Positions 9,543-19,450 of a DNA stretch of 64,000 bases are shown in pieces. A model generated the notes under the pieces. That model had not been told where the DNA came from. It worked only from the letters and a program-made list of their open reading frames with translations, and searched no databases. Positions within the stretch are counted from its first letter, which is position 1, and every line of letters begins with the position of its first letter. Origin of the DNA: an uncultured Psychrosphaera sp. (GTDB lineage Bacteria; Pseudomonadota; Gammaproteobacteria; Enterobacterales; Alteromonadaceae). The DNA is taken from contig NZ_CANMSK010000015.1 of the NCBI RefSeq assembly GCF_947500655.1, positions 42,097-106,096 of the forward strand, given 5' to 3'. The position numbers and the translations under genes were made by a program.

Positions 9543-10163
9543 ATGAAAAATTATTATAGAGTTTTAGTCGTAATGTTAAGCAGTTTATCACTTGATGTTG
9601 CAGCAAGTTATACAAATGAATTCGGTTATTTAGGTGCTTCTCATCAAACCTTTGATTACAGTGAATTAGATTTTTCTCCTGAAATTGATACCTCACAACT
9701 AACTACCTCAGTTTACAACGCCGGTTCATCGTTTAATGGAACTCGACTTTATTTAGGATATCAGTTTAATCGTTTTATCGCAGCAGAGGTTGGCTTTACT
9801 TCATTTTCTAATGCTCGTTTTACTGTTAAAGAAGAATCAACCAGCACGGTTCTACAAAGTGGCAAATTTAAGACAGTAGGTGCTGATATTAGAGCTATTG
9901 GTACATATCCATTTACGGATAATCTATTTTTAAAAGCTCATATAGGCGCTTTATTATGGGATAACGAATTTACCTTTTTATCTGGAACGACGACGGACCT
10001 TTCTACTGAAGATGATAATACTACGGGTATATCTTTACTTACTGGATTAGGTTTGGGCTATGGATTGAATGATATTTTTGCAATATCTCTTGATTTTGAA
10101 ACAACTGAAATAGCTGATGTATCGACTAAGAGTTTAGCTGTTTCAATTGTTGCTCGCTTTTAA
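9543..10163 (+). CDS. Outer-membrane beta-barrel protein
   Basis: A 206-residue exported protein with a signal peptide (residues 1-20, DVAAS) and alternating short amphipathic strands typical of an eight-stranded barrel of the OmpA/OmpW/porin-like type. It ends in Phe (VSIVARF), the usual C-terminal signal for BAM insertion. Gly- and aromatic-rich strand ends (YLGYQFNRFIAAEVGF, GLGLGYGLNDIFAISLDFE) support this. There is no OmpA C-terminal domain. Its role is unknown. Confidence 0.75.
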   Translation: MKNYYRVLVVMLSSLSLDVAASYTNEFGYLGASHQTFDYSELDFSPEIDTSQLTTSVYNAGSSFNGTRLYLGYQFNRFIAAEVGFTSFSNARFTVKEESTSTVLQSGKFKTVGADIRAIGTYPFTDNLFLKAHIGALLWDNEFTFLSGTTTDLSTEDDNTTGISLLTGLGLGYGLNDIFAISLDFETTEIADVSTKSLAVSIVARF

Positions 10164-10218
10164 CGTTAATTTAATTATTTAATTGAAGATGTCATGTTTG
10201 TAAGTGAAGAAAGCTAAC

Positions 10219-10244
10219 TTGGGCCGTAAATTTAAGGCCCTTAC
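10219..10244 (+). terminator. Possible weak terminator
   Basis: TGGGCC and GGCCCT pair around a ten-base loop and are followed by a T-rich but broken tail. It lies 56 bases after the barrel gene. Confidence 0.35.
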
Positions 10245-10398
10245 TTATTTACTTCCAATAGGCACTCATTTTATTTAAACCTGTTATTTCCCAAATTTTT
10301 GTCCACACTCCAATTGAAATGGTCAGCTATCGAATAACCTATTACAATGACTGCATATTTTTACCTTGTGATCACCATTAATAGGACGTAATACTTTA

Positions 10399-10989
10399 AT
10401 GCCTACTAGTAACGAAATTAACTTTCATCCTAAAAATAATACCCATAAAGAAACCTTGCTAAAGTTTTTAGCTTTGGTACTTATTCTCGTAGCTTATTTT
10501 TCCTATATGAGTTGGAAATATGACGCTTCTACCGGCTTTGGTGTTTCGGTACTAACTTGGAGCTTTTTTGTTTTATGTACACCTATTGCCGATGGTGGAT
10601 TTATTTTAGCGTTTCCTATTCGGTTATTATTTAAAGTTAAAATGTCTTATACGCAAGTTGTACTGTGGTTTGTTGCCATTGCTATCAACTTATATGGGTA
10701 TTTCTATACTCCAGATATTTATGACTTAACGTTTATAACGCAATTATTAAAACATATTTTATCTGAACCATATCCTTATTGGAGTATTTTAATAATTAGT
10801 GCGTTAGGTACTTTTTTGTCGATCTATTTTGGTGACGAGATGATGGATGTTGCATCACAAAAAGAAAGAACAAAAGCGCATCGTCATGGTTTCAAATACA
10901 GAACGCTTTTAGTACTAGGATTAGGGATTTTAACGGTAACAGCTTATTACTATTTGCTTAGCAGTTTACATGTGGTTTTACCGGAGTAA
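10399..10989 (+). CDS. Multi-pass membrane protein, unknown family
   Basis: A 196-residue inner-membrane protein with five likely helices: about 21-39 (LLKFLALVLILVAYFSYM), 46-72, 85-101, 128-146 and 172-190. A cytoplasmic HRHGFKYR segment lies before the last helix. A PIADGGFILAFPIRLL stretch stands out as conserved-looking, but I cannot name the family. The ATG at 10399 has a TAGGACG site upstream. It is followed by a strong bidirectional terminator shared with pssA. Confidence 0.65.
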   Translation: MPTSNEINFHPKNNTHKETLLKFLALVLILVAYFSYMSWKYDASTGFGVSVLTWSFFVLCTPIADGGFILAFPIRLLFKVKMSYTQVVLWFVAIAINLYGYFYTPDIYDLTFITQLLKHILSEPYPYWSILIISALGTFLSIYFGDEMMDVASQKERTKAHRHGFKYRTLLVLGLGILTVTAYYYLLSSLHVVLPE

Positions 10990-11044
10990 GGTAATAGTAG
11001 ACTGTTGATTTGGTCATAAAGTGTATGAATTATTATCCATAAAA

Positions 11045-11080
11045 AAATCCGATATCATTGCCTGATATCGGATTATTTAT
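11045..11080. terminator. Bidirectional terminator
   Basis: AATCCGATATCA and TGATATCGGATT form a perfect 12-bp stem around TTGCC. A tracts on the left and T-rich sequence on the right let it serve both the membrane-protein gene and pssA, which end on either side. Confidence 0.85.
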
Positions 11081-11107
11081 TTAACAGCGTATTAAATAGC
11101 GGTTCAA

Positions 11108-11974
11108 CTAATCTTTTTTGTCTTCTTTAGTTGCTGCTTTTTTAGTAGGTTCTTTTTTAGAGCTGCTGTCTTTAGAATTATCATTTTTAGTGATAGTTTC
11201 TTCATTTAACTCTTCGTCAGTGTTATCACCAACAACATGTTCTAACTTTAATTTCTTAACTGTCTTAATTGTAATGATTGGTCCAGACACTGCGTATATC
11301 GCAAATACAGCTAATAGTATTTCTGCTGGGCTTGTGGCTACAAGTGTAAATGCTAAAACAATTAGTAGCACAGCAACAAAAGGTACTTTTCCACGTAAAT
11401 CAAGTTCTTTAAATGAACTGTAACGGAAGTTACTAACCATCATCAAACCACAAAACGCAGTAATGATTGCAAGTGGAATGCTGTAATCGTGTCCATTCAT
11501 TTCATAGCCAACGCCAGTCCAAACTAAAGACGCAATAACAGCGGCAGCTGCAGGTGACGCTAGGCCTTGGAAATAACGTTTATCAGCAACACCAATTTGT
11601 GTGTTAAAACGTGCAAGTCTTAATGCTGCACAAGCAACATATATAAACGCAGCTAACCAGCCAAATTTACCTAAGCTACTTAAGCCGTAGTTATAAGTTA
11701 CTATAGCGGGAGCTACACCAAAGGATACGATATCAGCCATGCTGTCATATTCAGCGCCAAATGGGCTCTGAGTATTAGTCATTCTGGCAACTCGGCCATC
11801 TAAGCCATCAAATATCATAGCGACAAAAATAGCAATTGCCGCAGCTTCAAACTGACTATTCATAGAAGAAACGATGGCAAAAAAGCCTGAAAAAAGTCCA
11901 GCAGTAGTTAGCAAATTAGGAAGCAAATAAATACCGCGGTGCGTTGTGGTTGGAGAATCTGATTTGTTTGTCAT
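11108..11974 (-). CDS. pssA: CDP-diacylglycerol-serine O-phosphatidyltransferase
   Basis: An integral-membrane phosphatidylserine synthase of the CDP-alcohol phosphotransferase type, making phosphatidylserine, the precursor of phosphatidylethanolamine. The motif D-G-x2-A-R-x8-G-x3-D-x3-D is seen as Asp59, Gly60, Ala63, Arg64, Gly73, Asp77 and Asp81. Several hydrophobic helices follow. The last 45 residues are a charged Asp/Glu/Lys/Ser tail with no clear role. It differs from the peripheral, PLD-type PssA of E. coli. It is monocistronic. Confidence 0.92.
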   Translation of the reverse strand: MTNKSDSPTTTHRGIYLLPNLLTTAGLFSGFFAIVSSMNSQFEAAAIAIFVAMIFDGLDGRVARMTNTQSPFGAEYDSMADIVSFGVAPAIVTYNYGLSSLGKFGWLAAFIYVACAALRLARFNTQIGVADKRYFQGLASPAAAAVIASLVWTGVGYEMNGHDYSIPLAIITAFCGLMMVSNFRYSSFKELDLRGKVPFVAVLLIVLAFTLVATSPAEILLAVFAIYAVSGPIITIKTVKKLKLEHVVGDNTDEELNEETITKNDNSKDSSSKKEPTKKAATKEDKKD

Positions 11975-12097
11975 ATAACCTTGATACTATCTAATTAAAA
12001 TTACTTTTATTACTTGGCAAAAGAATAACATAGTTATTGTTCTGACAAAATAATACATTTACACATTAAAATTAACAGAAATAAAATCTCTGTTTAG

Positions 12098-12811
12098 TTA
12101 TTCTGTTGTCGTTGCTTCATTATTTATAGGTGTTAACGGCCAACCACCTAATTCTTTAAATCTATTTACCATATAACAGAACAGGTCTGCGGTCTTTTCT
12201 GTATCGTAAATCGCTGAATGTGCTTCTTTATTATCAAAGCCTAAACCAGCTTGAATACAGGCTTGAGCTAATACTGTTTGTCCTAACGTTAATGCAGCAA
12301 AGGACGTAGTATCAAAAGTAACAAAAGGGTGAAAAGGGACGCGCTTGTATTTCTCACGTTCAACCGCAGCCATGAAAAAACCATGATCAAATGCCGCATT
12401 ATGAGCAACAATTACAGAACGTTGGCAACCTGCCTCTTTTTGCCCTTTACTAACTGCTTTACAAATTTCTTTTAACATTTCACTTTCTGGCACTGCGCCA
12501 CGAAGAGGATTAAATGGGTCTATTCCATTAAAATCAATAGCGGCTTGCTCTATGTTTGCACCTTCAAATGGCTCAACATGAAAATGAATGGTTTTATCTT
12601 TTTCTAATACGCCATCAGAATTCATTTTTAATGTGACAGCCGCAATCTCTAATAACGCGTCGGTTTTTGCATTAAAACCAGCGGTTTCAACGTCGATAAC
12701 CACAGGATAAAAACCACGAAAACGTGAAGATAATAAATTGGGATCTTTTGATTTCGATTCGACTTTACTAATGTCGTTTGCAGCTAGTTCTGTAGTTGGG
12801 GTTGAATTCAT
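12098..12811 (-). CDS. rnt: Ribonuclease T
   Basis: A DEDDh 3'-5' exoribonuclease that trims the 3' ends of tRNA and other stable RNAs. [16 protein letters not shown] gives the first metal ligands (DVE), HVEP and FNGIDP follow, [10 protein letters not shown] gives the third Asp, and [15 protein letters not shown] carries the His and last Asp. The frame extends to 12883 with several possible starts; the ATG at 12811 gives 237 residues, closest to the usual 215-225, but no start has a good ribosome-binding site and 12850 is an alternative. It faces away from motY, the usual arrangement in Vibrio and relatives. Confidence 0.92.
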   Translation of the reverse strand: MNSTPTTELAANDISKVESKSKDPNLLSSRFRGFYPVVIDVETAGFNAKTDALLEIAAVTLKMNSDGVLEKDKTIHFHVEPFEGANIEQAAIDFNGIDPFNPLRGAVPESEMLKEICKAVSKGQKEAGCQRSVIVAHNAAFDHGFFMAAVEREKYKRVPFHPFVTFDTTSFAALTLGQTVLAQACIQAGLGFDNKEAHSAIYDTEKTADLFCYMVNRFKELGGWPLTPINNEATTTE

Positions 12812-13198
12812 TGACAAAGCATTAACCAGATTCAGATAAATTTTATTCATTATCTCATGCAAATCCTGTTTGTGCATTGGCAATTTCTATAAATTGACGT
12901 TTTATCTTAATATATACCTTTATTGATGGATTTAGTCATTAGCAGCTCTAGTTAAAGGCTAATTGTATAAATGAATATTAAGCAGGGGTAAGCCAGTTTT
13001 ATCTTATGAAAACGTTAATGGTCATACGTTGTGGTATTTTTATTGCTTAATACTTAATAAGAGAGTGGTTAACGTTAGTAGATACAAAATTAATAAGTCA
13101 TAAAAACATTAACGTATTATTAACACCGTTTATAACCTAGACTTACTAGATAAGTACCTGTTTACTTGATTTATAAAGGCTTAATAGCAAAGTAGAAT
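12812..13198. other. Divergent rnt-motY intergenic region
   Basis: It holds the outward promoters of rnt and motY, plus possible extra rnt start codons at 12850 and 12877. It is AT-rich. I find no convincing sigma-54 or sigma-28 box for motY. There are no further genes. Confidence 0.4.
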
Positions 13199-14080
13199 AT
13201 GAATAAAATTAAAATAATTTTTATCTTAGTGGCGATCTTATGCCAAATTTTGCCGTTTTCAGCAGACGCAGATTACCGTCGTTATTCTGGCACATTAGAT
13301 AATTCAAAGTGGAATGTCACCACAGAATCAAAATTACAGTGTGATTTAACCCACCAGATCCCTAATTATGGATATGCCATATTTAAAAGTGAAGCGGGTA
13401 AAATTATCAATTTAGGTTTTGAATTAGACATGATGCGTTTACCTGCGGATTATAGTTTGGCCAATATAGAATCTGTTCCACCTAGCTGGCGCCCAGGCAC
13501 TCCATCAAAACAAATTACAACCATGCAGTGGCGTAGACAATTTAATGCAGATGTTGACGAGGATTCAGCTTGGATAATGTTAACTGAATTAGAAAAAGGT
13601 TATTTCCCAACACTATATTATTCTGATTGGCACAATAAAAGTGACCGAGTTGCGGTTGCGTTATCAGCAACTAATTTTAATAAAAGTTATTATAAATTTT
13701 TAAATTGCATGGACAATTTACTTAAATACAACTTTGTTGATATTGCTCAATTAGATTTAAACTTTGAATTTGGTGGTGCTGTTTTAGATAAACCTTCTAA
13801 AGTTAAATTAGCAAGAGTGCGAGAATACTTAAAGTACGATAATGAAATCGAGTCTATTACAGTAAAAGCTTATAGTGATTCTTGGGGCGGGCGTTGGAAA
13901 AACTTAGAAGTATCTATCAAGCGTGCAGAGCAAATAAAACAATTACTTGTCGACGCAGGCATTCAAGAGGCAAAGATAACGATTGAAGGCTTTGGTGAGA
14001 AACGTCATGTGGCATCAAACCAAACTGAATTAGGCCAACAAGCTAATAGACGTGTAATTGTTGAAATGATTAAACCTTAA
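13199..14080 (+). CDS. motY: Flagellar T-ring protein MotY
   Basis: A 293-residue exported protein (signal peptide 1-24, ADA-D) with an N-terminal MotY-specific domain and a C-terminal OmpA-like peptidoglycan-binding domain at about 185-290 (VKAYSDSWGGRWKNLEVSIKRAEQIK, then GFGEKRHVASNQTELGQQANRRV). MotY builds the periplasmic T ring that anchors the PomAB sodium-driven stator around the flagellar motor. Its position next to a divergent rnt matches Vibrio. The other flagellar genes are not in this window. A terminator follows. Confidence 0.9.
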   Translation: MNKIKIIFILVAILCQILPFSADADYRRYSGTLDNSKWNVTTESKLQCDLTHQIPNYGYAIFKSEAGKIINLGFELDMMRLPADYSLANIESVPPSWRPGTPSKQITTMQWRRQFNADVDEDSAWIMLTELEKGYFPTLYYSDWHNKSDRVAVALSATNFNKSYYKFLNCMDNLLKYNFVDIAQLDLNFEFGGAVLDKPSKVKLARVREYLKYDNEIESITVKAYSDSWGGRWKNLEVSIKRAEQIKQLLVDAGIQEAKITIEGFGEKRHVASNQTELGQQANRRVIVEMIKP

Positions 14081-14162
14081 TCCTTAAATGTTAAGCAGAG
14101 CATTTGATGTGACTTCATAGAAGTAGACACAGATAACGTAATTATATTGCAGCTTATAAATA

Positions 14163-14194
14163 AAAAACCTAATCATAAATGATTAGGTTTTTTT
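14163..14194 (+). terminator. Intrinsic terminator of motY
   Basis: AAACCTAATCAT and ATGATTAGGTTT form a 12-bp perfect stem with a two-base gap and are followed by seven T. Confidence 0.88.
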
Positions 14195-14254
14195 GTGCCC
14201 AGTAAGTTTTTAGCAAGTGATTTACATTGATTAGATAGCTACTGTTACACGGTC

Positions 14255-16309
14255 CTATTTAGATTTATTTGACAGTTCCATGGCCCGTCTTTTTAATTCT
14301 TCCATTTGTGCATCAATACTAATGACATTGTTGAGTTTATAGCTATCAATACTGTCGTCCATATCCATTGCCGAGGCTGCAATATTTTTAGCTTCATTAG
14401 CAACACTTTCCGCACCAATAACATTCTCACTAGATTGTTCATAAATGATCAGGATGTTTTTATTCACTTCCAATATCGCATCACTTTGATCGCTAGTATT
14501 CATTGATACTGAGTCAGTCACTTCTTGAATTGCAGCTATTTTATCAACGATTACGTTTAATACATTTTCTATTTGAGCTGCTTTCTCAGCGCCTGAAATA
14601 GCAAACTCTTTACCGATATTGATAACATCATAAGATTTGGTTGCACTTCCTTGTAACTCTAATACCAAACTAGATATTTCTTCTGTGGAGTCTTGGGTTC
14701 GTTTTGCTAAGTTTCTAACTTCTTCTGCTACAACTGCAAAACCTCGTCCTTGTTCGCCGGCTCTTGCTGCTTCTATCGCGGCATTTAATGCCAGTAGATT
14801 AGTTTGGTCGGCGATTGATTTAATCAACTCTACCATTGACGATATATTACCAACTTTTTGATTGAGCTGCTCGATGGCGTCTGCAGAATTAGACATTTCA
14901 TCGGCAGAACGTCTTATGACTGTAACGGCTTCTTCAACTGATTTTTTACCTGATTGAGATTCTTCTAATACTAAATTTACGTTAGCAGCGTTGTCTTTCA
15001 TAGACTCAGAAATAACTTGTACATTGGTACTCATTTCTTCTGCAGCAGATGCGATAGTTTGCACATTTGCTTGTTGTAATAATAAGTTAGACTCACTTTG
15101 ACTAATGGCTATTGCTGTTTCATGGACAGATACAGTAATGTTTTTAGAGGTATTACTGAACATAGTAAAGTCGTCACTAATCAAGGTTAGTATTTTATTT
15201 ACGTTGACGGCAATATTACCTAATTCATCTTCACTGATGACTTCAATGACGCGAGTTAAATCTTTATTTTCAAGTATGTAGCTTATGGTGTCATCAATAG
15301 CAACGGATTGTCTTTTACGTAATCTTAACGCTAAAAATAATAACGCTGTAGCCAGCAGGCCCGCGATTAAAATCAAAGTTTGGCGTATTAAAATCGACTG
15401 TGCTTCCTCTATACTTTTTATTGCGGTTTCATCAATTATTTCTAATAACTCTCTCTCAGTTTTTGCTTGTAAATCGATATATTTAGTCGATGCATTAAAC
15501 CATTGGCTAGCGGGGGTATTGTAATTGGAGTCTTGAGATTTAAGTTTCTTGCGGAATTCATCAACGGATTTTGCTTCAGGAGCATCAAAGGAGGCTTGTA
15601 TTATTGCCATTAGTTTTTTTGGTGCAATTTCTAACGATTCTTTTTTAAACACGTCTTGTTTAGTGAGCACCGTTAAATGCTTATCGGATAATTCTCTAGA
15701 AAATTGGTCATTGGTAAATACGGTACTTAGTATTGCTCTTTCAATACCTAGCTTTTCTTTAAAACTACTTAAGTTGTAAACAGAAAATAATTCAGTGGCA
15801 ATAAGAGGGTCATATGTATTTTTCGATGTTTGAACAACAAAATGTAAACCTAGCTCATTGAGTTGAGTATATTGGCTAATTGCCGCTAATAGATTGATTT
15901 GTTTAGCATCAATTTTTTTATGTAATGTTTTAATTTTATTATAATCTTGAATAAATTCATCGACGATTTTCTTACCAGATGGGGTTACTGGTATTTCTTT
16001 TACCGTTTTAATTAACTGCTTAAAGGATTGTTCAGTTACGGCTCTTTGGTTTCGGAGTTCGGTCGTGTTTTTTTCACCATTTGAATTAAGGAAACCTGCG
16101 GTATAACCCCTTTCTTTTTGTAATTCATGTACGCTATATAATAACGATTGCAGTACAACAACATCATGTTCAGTTTGAACAGCATGTTGTATCTCTATAT
16201 TGGTTTTAATTAAATCTGCACTGATCACAAAAGTTAATAACATAACGGGGATTAATAGCACTTTGGTTAAGTGTTTAGACATTAACTTTGATAAGTTTTC
16301 TACATTCAT
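14255..16309 (-). CDS. Methyl-accepting chemotaxis protein with NIT sensor domain
   Basis: A 684-residue chemoreceptor. A first membrane helix at about 13-33 is followed by a periplasmic all-alpha domain with the NIT signature [14 protein letters not shown] (about 56-69), a second helix at about 308-328, a HAMP region, and the signalling domain with the hairpin tip [34 protein letters not shown] split by its turn. NIT domains in other receptors sense nitrate or nitrite; that ligand is inferred only. It has no CheR-docking pentapeptide at the end (ELSNKSK). It stands alone. Confidence 0.88.
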   Translation of the reverse strand: MNVENLSKLMSKHLTKVLLIPVMLLTFVISADLIKTNIEIQHAVQTEHDVVVLQSLLYSVHELQKERGYTAGFLNSNGEKNTTELRNQRAVTEQSFKQLIKTVKEIPVTPSGKKIVDEFIQDYNKIKTLHKKIDAKQINLLAAISQYTQLNELGLHFVVQTSKNTYDPLIATELFSVYNLSSFKEKLGIERAILSTVFTNDQFSRELSDKHLTVLTKQDVFKKESLEIAPKKLMAIIQASFDAPEAKSVDEFRKKLKSQDSNYNTPASQWFNASTKYIDLQAKTERELLEIIDETAIKSIEEAQSILIRQTLILIAGLLATALLFLALRLRKRQSVAIDDTISYILENKDLTRVIEVISEDELGNIAVNVNKILTLISDDFTMFSNTSKNITVSVHETAIAISQSESNLLLQQANVQTIASAAEEMSTNVQVISESMKDNAANVNLVLEESQSGKKSVEEAVTVIRRSADEMSNSADAIEQLNQKVGNISSMVELIKSIADQTNLLALNAAIEAARAGEQGRGFAVVAEEVRNLAKRTQDSTEEISSLVLELQGSATKSYDVINIGKEFAISGAEKAAQIENVLNVIVDKIAAIQEVTDSVSMNTSDQSDAILEVNKNILIIYEQSSENVIGAESVANEAKNIAASAMDMDDSIDSYKLNNVISIDAQMEELKRRAMELSNKSK

Positions 16310-16504
16310 TTAACGTACCTACTTTAGCAATTGAGAAACTATATAATTGGCAAAGTATGGATGGTTATTGGTATTTTTCTAGTTTGCGGGAGCTTTTTTA
16401 ATATTTGGTATGAGTATTAATACTTTTATTTATCTCATTTATCTATTTTAATAGATGTTTTATTAGTGATTTTTATTAAAAAGTGAGTGTTTAGTCAGTT
16501 AATC

Positions 16505-17827
16505 TTAATGTGTCCCTTTATTTCGCTTTAAAGCTCTAACTTGGAATCGCATTGGGGCAATAGACTTTATTAATCTGTCAGATAAAGGACTTTGTTGGTT
16601 TAACATTAACGATGCTAAATGTTTTGCCATTAACGGTGCGGTGGTTAATCCTCTTGCTCCTAATCCTGTCATTATAAACAAGCCATGATGATCTGAATTT
16701 GGATATGTTTTAGGTTTTCCTATTAACTTATCTAAACGTTTTAATTTGCCATTATTTTGATCCACATTGTCTTTTACCCAATCATCACTCATTACTTCAC
16801 CAACTATTGGGTGGTGATCTTGGCTAGTCGCTCGTATCGCAGCATTTTGACCAACAATGTCATGTTCCGTTATTTGTTTAGCCCACTCTTGTTGTTCGTA
16901 TACTTGTTGCAATTGGTCTAGATTTTTAAGATTATCCGCTAAGTTAGAGGTTTCATTGTTATTGTCGCGCTCAAAAGTAGCGCCAAAGCATTGAACTTGG
17001 TTATGAGCTGGCGTCATATAACCATTGTGACAAAGCACAGTTTTTAACTCAGATGCTGTGCTGGTTTCGCTTAAATGTGAAACCTGACCACGGATAGGAA
17101 TAATATCGAACTGCTGTGTTTGAATGTATTGATTGGTTAAATGGCCAGAGCAAACAACAACTTGATCAAATAGGGCAGGGATAAGTTCTGCATGGCTTTC
17201 TAGTTGCCATTTATGTTGTTCAGTTTGATTTAACTTTGATATATGTGTGTTGGTTTTTATTGATAGGTTAAAGTTAGCTGTTAAGTATTCAGCTGTTTTC
17301 TGGCAAAACTCTTGTGGCCATATCCAGCCTCCATCTTTGAAGTATAAGCTTGGGTAAGGCAAGGTTAGATTAGCTAGTTTAGAAGATTGTTCGGCTGAAA
17401 TAAATTGGCCATGAGATGGCCATTCACGGGCTATTTGCTGTAAGCGTTTTATAAGTTCAGGCGTAAATGCTTGTTGTAATACGCCACACCACTGATGTGC
17501 AAAATTTACGTTTAATGTATTTATCTGTTTATAAAAATTAACAGAGTACGGATAACATAAATCATAAAGCTCAGCCAGTACTGAGAATTGTCCGCCTTGT
17601 AACAGTGGATAAATGGCACCTTGTTTATTACTTGAGCCGCGAGAGCCTAAGATCTCGTCACTACAATAAAGAGTAATGTCTAATTTTGGCGATAATGTGA
17701 GTAATTGATAAGCCAAACAGATTGATGATATTCCACCGCCAATTATTGCTATTTTGTGGTTGTGATTTTTTATAGGAGAAGCAATAGGCGAGTAACTAGC
17801 TGCACTTTTAAATAATTCGGCATTCAT
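16505..17827 (-). CDS. mnmC: Stand-alone MnmC oxidoreductase domain (FAD-dependent)
   Basis: A 440-residue FAD-dependent oxidoreductase equal to the C-terminal half of MnmC, which removes the carboxymethyl group of cmnm5s2U34 in tRNA. The dinucleotide fold KIAIIGGGISSICLAYQL starts at residue 25; GSRGSSNKQGAIYPLLQ and the C-terminal GLGARGLTTAPLMAKHLASL with MRFQVRALKR are MnmC features. The usual N-terminal methyltransferase half is absent: an in-frame TAA lies four codons upstream of the ATG and no remnant is visible before fabB. It faces away from fabB, as in E. coli. Confidence 0.85.
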   Translation of the reverse strand: MNAELFKSAASYSPIASPIKNHNHKIAIIGGGISSICLAYQLLTLSPKLDITLYCSDEILGSRGSSNKQGAIYPLLQGGQFSVLAELYDLCYPYSVNFYKQINTLNVNFAHQWCGVLQQAFTPELIKRLQQIAREWPSHGQFISAEQSSKLANLTLPYPSLYFKDGGWIWPQEFCQKTAEYLTANFNLSIKTNTHISKLNQTEQHKWQLESHAELIPALFDQVVVCSGHLTNQYIQTQQFDIIPIRGQVSHLSETSTASELKTVLCHNGYMTPAHNQVQCFGATFERDNNNETSNLADNLKNLDQLQQVYEQQEWAKQITEHDIVGQNAAIRATSQDHHPIVGEVMSDDWVKDNVDQNNGKLKRLDKLIGKPKTYPNSDHHGLFIMTGLGARGLTTAPLMAKHLASLMLNQQSPLSDRLIKSIAPMRFQVRALKRNKGTH

Positions 17828-17892
17828 CTTTAGGACTTAATATTAATTTAACTTAGTTAGTTACTTAATTGCTTGCTTGGCAGTAAGCGTAA

Positions 17893-17914
17893 ACGAAACA
17901 CATGTTAGCCGTTA
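17893..17914. promoter_or_regulatory. Possible second FabR/DesT-like half-site
   Basis: AACA-CA-TGTTAGCCG (17897-17911) shares the AACA-NN-TGTTAGC core with the palindrome at 18012, read on the other strand. The left arm is poorly conserved, so only half of an operator is convincing. Confidence 0.25.
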
Positions 17915-18011
17915 AATATAACAAAGGTAAGCTGTTTTTTGCATTGTTTTTACATTACTATTTAGACTGTTTTTTTGCATAAAATAAGCAATAGATAAAT
18001 ACTAGAATTTA

Positions 18012-18035
18012 TTCAGCTAACACTTGTTCGCTGAA
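18012..18035. promoter_or_regulatory. FabR/DesT-like operator over the fabB -35 box
   Basis: A 24-bp palindrome: left arm TTCAGCTAACA, centre CT, right arm TGTTCGCTGAA, ten of eleven positions symmetrical. The spacing AGC-N2-ACA-N2-TGT-N2-GCT matches what I recall of operators for the TetR-family regulators of unsaturated fatty-acid synthesis (FabR, DesT). It covers the -35 box of the promoter next to it, so it would repress fabB. Confidence 0.55.
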
Positions 18036-18052
18036 ATTAGACCAGTTAAGAT
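18024..18052 (+). promoter_or_regulatory. fabB promoter
   Basis: TTGTTC (18024-18029) and TAAGAT (18047-18052) are 17 bases apart, a good sigma-70 arrangement, about 50 bases upstream of the fabB ATG. The -35 box is within the palindromic operator. Confidence 0.6.
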
Positions 18053-18103
18053 AAAAATACAGGTAGAATACAGAAAATTTTAAGTCTCACTTAGGAATTC
18101 AGC

Positions 18104-19312
18104 ATGAAAAGAGCGGTTATTACAGGTTTAGGTATTGTTTCAAGTATTGGTAACAATAAAGCAGAAGTATTAGAAAGTTTAAAAACTGGAAAATCAGGTA
18201 TTACTGCCTCAGAGCAATTTAAAGAATATAACTTACGTTCACAAGTATCTGGCAGCATCGACTTAGATGTTACTCAACTTATTGACCGTAAAGCAATGCG
18301 CTTTATGGGGGAAGCTTCAGCTTACGCTTATATTGCTATGCAAGAAGCAATTGATGATTCAGGTTTAACCGATGAGCAAGTATCTAATCCTCGTACTGGT
18401 TTATTAGCTGGGTCTGGTGGTGCATCGTCTAAAAATCAAATAATCGCGTGTGATACTTTACGTGAAAAGGGTGTTAAACGTGTAGGGCCTTATCAAGTAC
18501 CTCGTACTATGAGCAGTACTTGTTCAGCCACGTTAGCTACGCCGTTTAAAATTAAAGGCATTAACTATTCAATTAGTTCAGCTTGTGCAACGTCATCACA
18601 TTGTATTGGAGCTGCATTAGAGCAAATCCAACTTGGCAAACAAGATATTGTTTTTGCTGGTGGCGGTGAAGAAGTTGATTGGACATTAGCGGGTATGTTT
18701 GACGCTATGGGTGCATTATCAACTAAATACAATGATACGCCTGAATTAGCATCTCGTACTTACGATGCTGACCGTGATGGATTCGTGATCTCAGGCGGCG
18801 GCGGTATGGTTGTTGTTGAAGAATATGAGCATGCGGTTGCTCGTGGCGCAAAAATCTATGCTGAAATAGTAGGTTACGGTGCAACGTCTGATGGTTTTGA
18901 TATGGTTGCGCCATCTGGTGAAGGTGCTGAGCGTTGTATGAGAATGGCGCTTGAAACTGTTAAAGGTCCAGTTGATTACTTAAACACTCATGGTACAAGT
19001 ACACCAGTGGGGGATGTTAAAGAGTTAGGCGCTATTCAAAACGTATTTGGTGGTAATTCACCAATGATCAGTGCGACTAAGGCAATGACAGGTCATGCAC
19101 TTGGTGCAGCTGGCGTTCATGAAGCAATCTACAGCTTATTAATGATGGAAAACAAATTTGTAGCCCCATCTATTAATATTTCAAATTTAGATGAACAAGC
19201 CGAAGGTTTGAACATTATTACGACTGCCACTGATGCAGACATTACAACTGCAATGTCTAATAGCTTTGGTTTTGGTGGTACAAATGCGACGTTAGTATTC
19301 CAAAAAGTTTAA
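18104..19312 (+). CDS. fabB: Beta-ketoacyl-ACP synthase I
   Basis: The condensing enzyme (402 residues) that elongates acyl-ACP and is needed for unsaturated fatty acids. The Cys-His-His centre is clear: Cys161 ([10 protein letters not shown]), His296 ([11 protein letters not shown]) and His331 ([11 protein letters not shown]), with Lys326. Length and the N-terminal [16 protein letters not shown] match FabB rather than FabF. The ATG at 18104 has TTAGGA upstream. A palindromic operator over its -35 box suggests control by a FabR-like repressor. Confidence 0.95.
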   Translation: MKRAVITGLGIVSSIGNNKAEVLESLKTGKSGITASEQFKEYNLRSQVSGSIDLDVTQLIDRKAMRFMGEASAYAYIAMQEAIDDSGLTDEQVSNPRTGLLAGSGGASSKNQIIACDTLREKGVKRVGPYQVPRTMSSTCSATLATPFKIKGINYSISSACATSSHCIGAALEQIQLGKQDIVFAGGGEEVDWTLAGMFDAMGALSTKYNDTPELASRTYDADRDGFVISGGGGMVVVEEYEHAVARGAKIYAEIVGYGATSDGFDMVAPSGEGAERCMRMALETVKGPVDYLNTHGTSTPVGDVKELGAIQNVFGGNSPMISATKAMTGHALGAAGVHEAIYSLLMMENKFVAPSINISNLDEQAEGLNIITTATDADITTAMSNSFGFGGTNATLVFQKV

Positions 19313-19390
19313 AGAGTACATAAGGTTCTAATTTGAGCGAGCTCAATTATAGAAATATGAATTAAATAAATTGAAATTTATTTGGTTCTT

Positions 19391-19429
19391 AAAAACCTGA
19401 AATATCGTATGATGTTTCAGGTTTTTTTA
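19391..19429 (+). terminator. Intrinsic terminator of fabB
   Basis: AAAACCTGAAA and TTTCAGGTTTT pair around a 12-base loop and end in a T run, 79 bases after the fabB stop. Confidence 0.85.
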
Positions 19430-19450
19430 TAGCTTTGAAAAAGATGTGCA

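Noticed and set aside
14306..15779. Plus-strand frames opposite the NIT chemoreceptor gene
   Set aside because: They are antisense shadows of a well-supported coding region.
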